NCBI GenBank assembly: GCA_035534575.1
Contig: DATLRT010000010.1
Coordinates: 1 to 22,269, forward strand
Direction: 5' to 3'
DNA length: 22,269 nucleotides
DNA from: JAGWFU01 sp035534575
GTDB taxonomy: Archaea; Micrarchaeota; Micrarchaeia; Micrarchaeales; Micrarchaeaceae
Shown here: positions 6,035-12,899 of the stretch, piece after piece
Layout of the letters: every line of letters begins with the position of its first letter
How positions within the stretch are numbered: the first letter of the stretch is position 1
Translations under genes and position numbers: made by a program
The notes under the pieces: model-generated
Databases searched by the model: none
Told to the model about the DNA's origin: nothing
What the model saw: only the letters and a program-made list of their open reading frames with translations

Positions 6035-8554
6035 ATGGCAAAGGAACCGACAAAGGAGGAGTTGGCGCGTTCAATACGCGGCATAAACTTCAAGAACATA
6101 GTCACCAGAGAGGCCATGCCCTTCGCCATAGAGTGCTGCGGGTCTCCTTACAGGGACGAAAAGTACGTTCGCGATATCCTATGGGGGAAGTCCGGCAACA
6201 ATCACAAGAACTTCGCCGTGTTGGGCGACATATTCTGCTACGACGTAGACTCGATAGCCAAGAACGCCGATACGATACTCGGCTACGCAAAGACGCACCC
6301 TTCCGCATTGGAGAATCTCGCGACAAGGGGCAAGCTGTTAGGCACGGAGCTTGACAAGTTCTCATTGGAGATAAAGAAGGGCGACTTCAGCAAGGTCGGC
6401 ACAGAGAAGCTGATATCCCTATTCGGGGAATTCTACGACAAGCTCAGCCTGTTCACTGTCTACCTGGTTGTCCCGCTCTCAATCGAGCGGTACCTTCAGG
6501 ACACGATCAAGGAGGGCATAAAGGACATAATAGACCCAAAGGATGACATCAACTCGATACTCATAGAGCTGACATCGCCTCCCGAGCACGATGCCGTTTA
6601 CAAGGAAAGGGTGGACCTGCTGAAGATTGCGGAGCGGTACCGCGCCGGCAAGGATGTCAAGGCGGATGTGGCAAGGCACATATACGACTTCGGCAACGTC
6701 CGCATAAGGTGGTGCATGGGCGAGCCCTGGTCCCCCGAGGAGCTCATGGGCAAGATAAGGGCATTCAAGAACCCCGCGATGGAGCTTGCCAAGATGGCTG
6801 CCCACGACAAGAAGACAGATGACGATTTCAAGGCGTTCGCCTCAAAGCACAAGGACAGGAAGGCGCTTATCAAGGACATAAAGGTGGCGAAGTGGTATGT
6901 ATGGCTCAGGACCTACAGGACCGAGGTGCTGAGCGGCGCAATAGTCAACATCTATCCCCTGCTCTCAGAGATAGGCAAGAGATGGGGATACACACTGCAA
7001 GAGATGAAGTACTTCACCCCCCTGGAGATACTTGAGGGCGCAAAACTGGGCAAGCAAGAGTTTGCAAAGCGAAAGGAGGCCTTCGCATACATGATTATCG
7101 ATGGAAAGAAGCGGATATTCTCCGGCAGCTCAGCCAGGTATTTCATAGACGAGTGGAACTCAAGGCACACGGTATCCAGCGAGGTCAAGGGAACTGTCGC
7201 AAGCAGGACAGTGGACACCATCTCCGGCGTAGCCAGGATAGTCAAAAAGGTATCGGATCTACCGAAGGTGCTGGAGGGCGACATACTGGTGGCACCGATG
7301 ACCGAGCCCAACTTCGTGCCTGCGATGGAAAGGGCTGCAGCCTTCCTCACCGACGAGGGTGGGATACTCTGTCACGCCGCCATAGTCAGCAGGGAGATGA
7401 ACAAGCCGTGTATAATAGGAACGGGCAACGCTACAAAGGCCATAATGAATGGGGAGATGATAACAATGGATCTTACTACCGGCATCGTTACAAAGGGCAA
7501 GAGCCCAAAGCCACAGACCAAGAAAGCGGAGCTCACACAAAATCCCGCACTAAAGGGCAAACAGGTTGCGTCAGAGCCAATCCCGCAGGAGATGATTGAG
7601 ACAAGTATCGAAACCGACCTTGTCGTGCCGTTTGAGCACATAAAGAAGGAGCACATACACATAGCCGGAGGGAAGGGCGCGAACCTTGGTGAGATGTCGC
7701 GCAAGTTCCCGATACCGAGCGGATTCTGCGTCACGGTCAACTCATACAAGATGTTCCTGAAGGAGGGCAACCTAGAGCGGAAGATGATGGACATACTAAA
7801 GAAGCTGGATGTCAAGGACACAAAGGCGCTAGACGTATCGAGCGAGCGGATAAGGAAGCTGATACTTGCGGCTCCAATACCAAAGGAGGTCAGCGAGCAG
7901 GTGCTTGAGGGCTACAAGAAGCTCAAGGGCGAGTATGTCGCGGTGAGGAGCTCCGCCACAGCGGAGGATATGCCAGGTGCATCATTCGCCGGTCAGCAGG
8001 ACACATACCTCAACATCAAGGGAGAGAAGGCGCTGCTTGACGCTGTGAGGCGTTGCTGGGCATCGTTGTTCACATCAAGGGCCATATACTACAGGAACCT
8101 CAACAAGTTCGAGCACGAGAAGGTCCACATATCCGTGGTGGTGCAGAACATGATAGACGCTGAGAAGTCCGGGATAATGTTCAGCGCCAACCCCGTAACG
8201 AGGAACCTTGACGAGATAATAATAGAAGGCAGCTACGGACTGGGCGAGGCCATAGTCTCCGGTCAGGTGACTCCTGACAGTTACATAGTGGACAAGAAGA
8301 GCAGGAAGTCCAAGGACATAAGGATTAACACAAAGAGGATCGCGATCATAAGGAACAAGAGCGGCAACAACGAGAGAATAACGCTAGCGGCGGACAAGGC
8401 GAACTCAAGGTGCCTAACTGACGACGAGATAATGCGGCTGGTAGATTTGGCAATCGGAATAGAGCTTCATTATGGCAAGCCGCAGGACATGGAGTGGGCC
8501 ATTTACAAGGGCAAGGTCTTCATCCTGCAGAGCAGGCCGATAACCACTCTTTAG
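6035..8554 (+). CDS. Permuted PEP-utilizer phosphotransferase: helical domain, phospho-His domain, C-terminal ATP-grasp
   Basis: This 839-residue protein resembles the PEP synthase / pyruvate phosphate dikinase / rifampin phosphotransferase superfamily. Residues 1-380 are a helical domain with WLRTYR at 290-295 and a YTLQEMKYFTPLEILEG segment. These recall the substrate (middle) domain of rifampin-phosphotransferase-like proteins. Residues 382-485 are the swivelling phosphohistidine domain, with catalytic H447 in GGILCHAAIVSRE. A charged linker (about 486-528) leads to an ATP-grasp/PPDK_N domain (530-839). That domain has GGKGANLGE (545-553), VRSSATAEDMPGASFAGQQD, GLGEAIVSGQVTPDSYIVD and the family-end motif LQSRPIT. 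Canonical proteins have the ATP-grasp first. No PEP/pyruvate TIM barrel is visible, so calling it ppsA would be unsafe. It probably moves a phosphate from ATP via His447 to an unknown acceptor. Confidence 0.85.
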   Translation: MAKEPTKEELARSIRGINFKNIVTREAMPFAIECCGSPYRDEKYVRDILWGKSGNNHKNFAVLGDIFCYDVDSIAKNADTILGYAKTHPSALENLATRGKLLGTELDKFSLEIKKGDFSKVGTEKLISLFGEFYDKLSLFTVYLVVPLSIERYLQDTIKEGIKDIIDPKDDINSILIELTSPPEHDAVYKERVDLLKIAERYRAGKDVKADVARHIYDFGNVRIRWCMGEPWSPEELMGKIRAFKNPAMELAKMAAHDKKTDDDFKAFASKHKDRKALIKDIKVAKWYVWLRTYRTEVLSGAIVNIYPLLSEIGKRWGYTLQEMKYFTPLEILEGAKLGKQEFAKRKEAFAYMIIDGKKRIFSGSSARYFIDEWNSRHTVSSEVKGTVASRTVDTISGVARIVKKVSDLPKVLEGDILVAPMTEPNFVPAMERAAAFLTDEGGILCHAAIVSREMNKPCIIGTGNATKAIMNGEMITMDLTTGIVTKGKSPKPQTKKAELTQNPALKGKQVASEPIPQEMIETSIETDLVVPFEHIKKEHIHIAGGKGANLGEMSRKFPIPSGFCVTVNSYKMFLKEGNLERKMMDILKKLDVKDTKALDVSSERIRKLILAAPIPKEVSEQVLEGYKKLKGEYVAVRSSATAEDMPGASFAGQQDTYLNIKGEKALLDAVRRCWASLFTSRAIYYRNLNKFEHEKVHISVVVQNMIDAEKSGIMFSANPVTRNLDEIIIEGSYGLGEAIVSGQVTPDSYIVDKKSRKSKDIRINTKRIAIIRNKSGNNERITLAADKANSRCLTDDEIMRLVDLAIGIELHYGKPQDMEWAIYKGKVFILQSRPITTL

Positions 8555-8555
8555 G

Positions 8556-9182
8556 CTATTCTGCCTTTAACCTCCATGTGATTGTAGGTTCGTCTAACCC
8601 TACGGTTACTGCGTTGCATTCAAAAACTTTGCCAAGAGCCCTAATTGCTTTGTCTACGCTTCTACTCGCCACTCTTTTTGAGAGCCACATATGGATATTG
8701 AATTCTTTCATATTTCCCATATCCGGATCCAGGCTGTTATACGCGGAAACCCTGAACAAACCGTATTTAGCTGAACATTCGTCAAGCCCAGTCTTAACTT
8801 TTTCACCATCAAATCCGCTGATATTCACTCCTGCTATCGCCTCCCTAAAAATGTTTATCTCGTTCCTGCCAGCGAACCACAGCCTGCCCTCTAGTGGAAC
8901 GCCACTGCCATTTATCAGACCCTGATTTATCCAGCTATTTATTAGGTAGTCCCATACCTTTGGGGCCTTCACAGTATCTTGGTCACAATGATCAACTGTA
9001 CTGACTTTGCTGTTAAGCATATCCAAGACCAAAGTCTTTATCTCTGCCTTGACCCTATCCGGATCCATGGTCCTGAGCAGCATCTTAGGCGTGCTATTCA
9101 AGTCAGCCTCAGATTGGTTTTTCGCTACCTTCTTATCCTGCGCATTAAACCAGGAATCCCATTCGCTCATCTTTTTACCCAT
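8556..9182 (-). CDS. Hypothetical protein, third gene of the HAD-like operon
   Basis: I do not recognise this soluble protein of about 208 residues. It has no signal peptide or membrane segment. The N-terminal third is charged (EWDSWFNAQDKK, then DPDRVKAEIKTLVLDML). A more globular C-terminal part includes GRLWFAGRNEINIFREAIAGVNISGF and a final strand-rich ECNAVTVGLDEPTITWRLK. The alternating hydrophobic pattern (EFNIHMWLSKRV, then RSVDKAIRALGKVF) suggests an alpha/beta fold. ATG 9182 is chosen over an upstream TTG at 9188. ATG 9170 is also possible, with GGTAAAAAG before it. The stop is one base from the convergent stop of the 6035 gene. Codons end in A/T more often than in neighbouring housekeeping genes. 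Confidence 0.65.
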   Translation of the reverse strand: MGKKMSEWDSWFNAQDKKVAKNQSEADLNSTPKMLLRTMDPDRVKAEIKTLVLDMLNSKVSTVDHCDQDTVKAPKVWDYLINSWINQGLINGSGVPLEGRLWFAGRNEINIFREAIAGVNISGFDGEKVKTGLDECSAKYGLFRVSAYNSLDPDMGNMKEFNIHMWLSKRVASRSVDKAIRALGKVFECNAVTVGLDEPTITWRLKAE

Positions 9183-9219
9183 AAACAAACCTAATGGATT
9201 TTAGCCAAGGTTCCCGTTT

Positions 9220-9423
9220 CTATTCCGGTCTTTCGTGGTCGCAGGAGACCTTGTTGCATACTGTGCATTCCATTTTAGATCTTGTCCTGAGTAGTTCACC
9301 TAATGTTAATGTATTATTTCGAAGAATCTCCACAGCTTTGTTGAATGTCTTCCAGCGGCCATCTCTTACCAGTTCGTCTATTTGCTGATCAACGCTTTTA
9401 GTTTGGGTTTTTGTATCCGTCAT
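9220..9423 (-). CDS. Small protein with a C-terminal Cys/His cluster
   Basis: This is a 67-residue protein of unknown function. The N-terminal two thirds are charged and helical (VDQQIDELVRDGRWKTFNKAVEILRN). The C-terminus has CTVCNKVSCDHE, giving four possible zinc ligands (C-x2-C-x4-C-x-H), so it may be a minimal zinc-binding module. It lies 11 bases after the HAD-like gene stop and 37 bases before the ATG of the next gene. Both neighbours are on the same strand, which supports it being a real operon member despite its size. The ATG is preceded by AGGGAT. Confidence 0.6.
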   Translation of the reverse strand: MTDTKTQTKSVDQQIDELVRDGRWKTFNKAVEILRNNTLTLGELLRTRSKMECTVCNKVSCDHERPE

Positions 9424-9434
9424 AGTGATCCCTA

Positions 9435-10121
9435 TCAGAAACTCTTAGTCTTTATCGGCCCATGCTCCCTCTCGAAGCGTCTCATCAAGTTCATTACCTC
9501 CTTCAGCGCATGGTCCGTAGAAACAGCCCTTGCTACATTTGGGGTTTTAAGGTGGTTAAGCTCTGCCTTAAGGTTGTCTGGCCTGTTAATTAATACGCCC
9601 AAGACCCCTTCTCCAGACTTTATGCCTTCCAATAGCTTTATTATCTTGAACGAGTCCTCTATCAGTATTCGCCTATCAGGCGCATCAATCTTAAGGAGAT
9701 GGTCAATTTTTGCCTGCGTCCCCCCGAATATATCCACCTTCATCTTAACACCCACGGCAGCCAAAGAGTTCTCCATGGGTTCTGCTATTGTCCTGTCTGG
9801 AGAGCTTGTGCCTACCCTGAAGCTGATTCCTATGTCTCCGGCTAACTCTACCGCCTCTTTCAGCACCTCAGGGGAAAAAAGTATATTCAACTTGTCAAAC
9901 TGCCCGCTTTTTAGGATGCTATTATACAGTTCTATGGTCTTGCGCTCTGCATCCGGTCCTCCGATAACCTGCCAGTAAGTGGTCATGCCATTCTGCTTAA
10001 TTTCCTTACGGAACCTATCTCTAGCATGCGAAAAGGACTCATTCGTCCCTCTAATCTCCTCCTTAATCATCTCATCCTCAATGCTGAACAGGGAATTATC
10101 GTAGTCGTGCATTATTGGCAT
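9435..10121 (-). CDS. HAD-like hydrolase (probable), first gene of a three-gene operon
   Basis: The motif layout of this 228-residue protein fits the haloacid dehalogenase superfamily, whose members are mostly Mg-dependent phosphatases. Motif I would be DYDNSL (D6 nucleophile, D8 acid/base), as in DxDGTL. Motif II would be T105 in FRVGTSS. Motif III would be K138 in GGTQAKIDHL. Motif IV would be E155/D156 in RILIEDS, followed by GVLINRP as in the usual C-terminal strand. The N-terminal strand before motif I is short, so either the start is close to the active site or the protein is a degenerate member. ATG 10121 is preceded by GTGAA three bases away and by a palindromic TATA. Codons use ATT, GAT, AAT and mixed Arg codons, unlike the AGG/ATA-rich neighbours. 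Confidence 0.6.
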   Translation of the reverse strand: MPIMHDYDNSLFSIEDEMIKEEIRGTNESFSHARDRFRKEIKQNGMTTYWQVIGGPDAERKTIELYNSILKSGQFDKLNILFSPEVLKEAVELAGDIGISFRVGTSSPDRTIAEPMENSLAAVGVKMKVDIFGGTQAKIDHLLKIDAPDRRILIEDSFKIIKLLEGIKSGEGVLGVLINRPDNLKAELNHLKTPNVARAVSTDHALKEVMNLMRRFEREHGPIKTKSF

Positions 10122-10146
10122 TAATTCACAGTAGTAAAGCGGCTTT

Positions 10147-10160
10147 CCTTATATATAAGG
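10147..10160 (-). promoter_or_regulatory. Palindromic TATA box of the HAD-like operon
   Basis: CCTTATATATAAGG is a perfect 14-base palindrome about 26 bases upstream of the HAD-like gene ATG on the - strand. Initiation at normal distance would make the transcript nearly leaderless. Because it is symmetric it could also fire on + , but no + gene follows. Confidence 0.55.
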
Positions 10161-10178
10161 CTTTGTCTGAAAAATGAC

Positions 10179-10196
10179 ATAGCTTTAAAAAGCTAT
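10179..10196 (-). terminator. Possible terminator hairpin after the second PEP-utilizer gene
   Basis: ATAGCTTT and AAAGCTAT form an 8-base stem around AA. On the - strand it lies 25 bases beyond the stop at 10221 and is followed by GTCATTTTT. It would separate the heat-shock/PEP-utilizer transcript from the HAD-like operon promoter. Confidence 0.45.
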
Positions 10197-10220
10197 CTAT
10201 TGGTTCTCGACTGTAAATGC

Positions 10221-11753
10221 CTATAAGTTTCCTGATTCTTCGCCAATTACCTGAACGGTTCCATCAATAAGATTGAGCTTAATTGTTTGGCCGTCCTTTA
10301 TCGCTTTTGTCGCGTTTCCAGTTCCGATGATGCAGGGCTTGTTCATCTCCCTGCTGATTATCGCGGCGTGGCACAGCAGCCCGCCCTCATCTGTGACAAA
10401 GGCCGCTGCCTTCTCCATTGCAGGGACAAAGTTGGGTTCGGTCATCGGTGCGACAAGAATGTCACCCGGATTGAAACTTGCCACATCTTCTACACTATTC
10501 ACCACTCTTGCAGTACCTTCTATCCCGTCCATGGGCCTGTTTGCTACCATACCCCTTATCGCCTGATCTGCCTTGCGGTTCATTAGCTTGGTCTCAGCGA
10601 ACGTCTTAATTACTGAGACTTCGCCTCCGACTAGCAGATGGCCCTCTATTCCCGCAAAAGCCAGAGCGTAACTATCCATCCTGCCCTTTATATCCGCGCT
10701 CTTTGGCATCTTCCCATTTAGTATCTCATCTATGGTCAGGTAGTGTGCATACTGCTCTGGAATCTTGTACCTCCTTCCTATCTCGTCAATAAGCCCCTTG
10801 GCCCGCCCCACAGCCTCATTTATGGCGTCAGTCCTGTATGTTCTCAGCCAAGCAAACTCCTTGGCCGCATTTGCCTCCTCTACAACCTCCTCGTTCAGCT
10901 TCATCTTCTTTATAATGTCAGCAAAATCCTTTTTCACCGCGGCTTCCTTCTTCTCAAGGAACTCAAGCTGCTCCGCCGGTTTCTCCACCCTCTTTGCCCT
11001 CTCGAGTATCTCGTCCTCCGTCCACAACTTTCCGAAGTCGAACCTGTATCCCAGCCATCCATACATCTCAAGGTGCTCCTTCACCTGGGCCGCCGCTTTC
11101 TGCCCCCGTGCCAGTCTGTCAGCTATCTTGAGCATCGAGACCTGCTCCTCATAAGGCACGTTGTACTTCTCAGGTGCGGTGAGCTTCACCATCGCCGACT
11201 CTATCACATTCTGATCCGTTGTCTTCTTTAGCAACCCCTTCTTGAGTTGCTCCTCTATGTTTAACTCCACCGCTGCTGTTATGACCGTTATCGGCATCAG
11301 CGCCGATATCACATCAACGTACTCCCCGAACAGCCTTAGCAGCTCTACCCTGCTCTTTGTTGAGAGGTCCGCCTTCTCTATGGACTTGGCGAACTTGATT
11401 GCCACCGTCCCCGCAGCCACAGATTGCTCTATCACTCTCTTCGCGAACTCGAGCCCCTTGCCCTTCGCCGCTATCGCCTTAGCCTCCTCCTTTGCGCTTG
11501 CGGTATCGTAGAAAACGTAATAGAAGTCGCTTCCGCTGTCCTGTATGCATAGATAATTCTTGTACTGGAACTCGAAACCCAGGATGCGCTTGTGCAGCTC
11601 CGGGTTGGATAGGCCATTCATGTGAATGTTTGCGAACAGCAGCGAGACTCTTCTCCCCACTGTCGTCCTTAAATCAGATTTCTTCGACAGCGTCTCTATC
11701 AGTGCCTTCGCGCCCACCTTGCCATCCGTGCGCAACGCAACGCTCTTTATCAT
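10221..11753 (-). CDS. PEP-utilizer paralogue lacking ATP-grasp (helical plus phospho-His domains)
   Basis: This paralogue of the 6035 gene has 510 residues from ATG 11753. A GTGAT precedes that ATG; an ATG at 11768 would add five residues but lacks such a site. Residues about 130-370 form the helical domain, with WLRTYR at 302-307 and YAHYLTIDEILNG, aligned with the larger protein but well diverged. Residues about 400-510 form the phosphohistidine domain, with H462 in GGLLCHAAIISRE. The core from GDILVAP to ATKAI differs from the other protein at only 4 of 56 residues. There is no ATP-grasp or PEP barrel, so it cannot charge its own His from ATP. It may accept phosphate from the ATP-grasp of the 839-residue protein. 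It starts 32 bases after dnaJ on the same strand, so it is probably part of the chaperone transcript. Confidence 0.85.
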   Translation of the reverse strand: MIKSVALRTDGKVGAKALIETLSKKSDLRTTVGRRVSLLFANIHMNGLSNPELHKRILGFEFQYKNYLCIQDSGSDFYYVFYDTASAKEEAKAIAAKGKGLEFAKRVIEQSVAAGTVAIKFAKSIEKADLSTKSRVELLRLFGEYVDVISALMPITVITAAVELNIEEQLKKGLLKKTTDQNVIESAMVKLTAPEKYNVPYEEQVSMLKIADRLARGQKAAAQVKEHLEMYGWLGYRFDFGKLWTEDEILERAKRVEKPAEQLEFLEKKEAAVKKDFADIIKKMKLNEEVVEEANAAKEFAWLRTYRTDAINEAVGRAKGLIDEIGRRYKIPEQYAHYLTIDEILNGKMPKSADIKGRMDSYALAFAGIEGHLLVGGEVSVIKTFAETKLMNRKADQAIRGMVANRPMDGIEGTARVVNSVEDVASFNPGDILVAPMTEPNFVPAMEKAAAFVTDEGGLLCHAAIISREMNKPCIIGTGNATKAIKDGQTIKLNLIDGTVQVIGEESGNL

Positions 11754-11785
11754 GTCAATCACGCACATCTAGTATTCCGGCTTAA

Positions 11786-12895
11786 TCAGAACACTCCGAA
11801 CTTTCTCTTCTTTCCGTCTCCCTCTCCGGTTCCTGCAAGCTTCCTTACCAGGTCCTTCTGCTCCTCCGACAACCTCTTGGGTATGTCCACTGTTATGTTC
11901 ACCAGCTCGTCACCCTGCCCTCCGCCCTTCATGTGCGGTATACCCGCATCGTCTATGCGGATTCTGGCGCCGTTCTGTGTGCCCTCCTCAATCCTCAGTT
12001 TCCTCTCCCCGTCAAGGCTCGGGACCGTTATCTCACCGCCCAGCAGCGCGATGTGGAGCGGTATGTGCATCTCGATTATGACATTGTCTCCGCTCCTTTC
12101 GAATGTCCTGTCGCCCTGCACGGCGACGTCGATGTAAAGGTCTCCTATCCTGTCCCTTCCGAAGTCGCCCATCCCTGACAGCCTCAACCTCATTCCGTCG
12201 CTGACTCCCCTCGGTATCTCAACCTCAACCTTCTCTTCAGTGTGTGTCCTTCCGCCTCCCCTGCATCTGCTGCACTGCTTCTCGGCGGTCTTTCCCGCTC
12301 CTCCGCACCTCTGGCATGCCGTTATGGTTTGCATTATGCCGAACGGCGTCCTTCTCGTCTCCTTCATCTGGCCAGCTCCGTTGCACACCGAGCACTTTAC
12401 TATCCTGCTTCCCGGCTCCGCTCCAGATCCGCTGCATCTGTCGCACTCCTTTACGTGCGAGACATTGAGGCTCCTCGTTGCTCCCTTCGCGGCATCATGG
12501 AGCGATATGGTCACGTTTGCCAGTATGTCGTTTCCCACGTCCGCGCTCCTGCCCATGCTGCCGAATCCGCCCCCGAAGATGTTGAATATGTCCTCGTTGC
12601 CGAAGTTGGCGCCCATGTTCTTGAATATGTCCTCGAAGTTAGCTCCCCTGAAGATGTCCTCCTGGGTGAACCTCTGGTTGAAGGTGTCAGCTCCGTAGGT
12701 GTCATACTGCTTGCGCTTCTCAGGGTCGCTCAGCACCGCGTATGCCTCGTTGATCGACTTGAACTTCTCCTCAGCGCTCTTCTCCTTGTTCCTGTCCGGA
12801 TGGAACTTTAGCGCAAGCTCCCTGTAAGCCCTCTTTATCTCATCAGGGCTTGCGTTCTTGCTTATTCCGAGCGTCTCGTAGTAGTCCTTCGCCAT
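11786..12895 (-). CDS. dnaJ: Chaperone DnaJ (Hsp40)
   Basis: This type I J-protein stimulates DnaK ATP hydrolysis and delivers unfolded clients. The J domain spans residues 1-70 with the HPD tripeptide at 32-34. A G/F-rich linker follows at about 85-115. The zinc domain has four CxxCxGxG repeats, starting at C151, C168, C194 and C208. C-terminal substrate-binding domains extend to residue 369. All hallmark residues are intact and the length is typical. The ATG lies 4 bases after the dnaK stop, so the genes are translationally close. Confidence 0.97.
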   Translation of the reverse strand: MAKDYYETLGISKNASPDEIKRAYRELALKFHPDRNKEKSAEEKFKSINEAYAVLSDPEKRKQYDTYGADTFNQRFTQEDIFRGANFEDIFKNMGANFGNEDIFNIFGGGFGSMGRSADVGNDILANVTISLHDAAKGATRSLNVSHVKECDRCSGSGAEPGSRIVKCSVCNGAGQMKETRRTPFGIMQTITACQRCGGAGKTAEKQCSRCRGGGRTHTEEKVEVEIPRGVSDGMRLRLSGMGDFGRDRIGDLYIDVAVQGDRTFERSGDNVIIEMHIPLHIALLGGEITVPSLDGERKLRIEEGTQNGARIRIDDAGIPHMKGGGQGDELVNITVDIPKRLSEEQKDLVRKLAGTGEGDGKKRKFGVF

Positions 12896-12899
12896 CCGA

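Noticed and set aside
6035..8554. Annotation as phosphoenolpyruvate synthase (ppsA).
   Set aside because: The domain order is permuted and no PEP/pyruvate-binding barrel is visible, so the reaction cannot be assumed.
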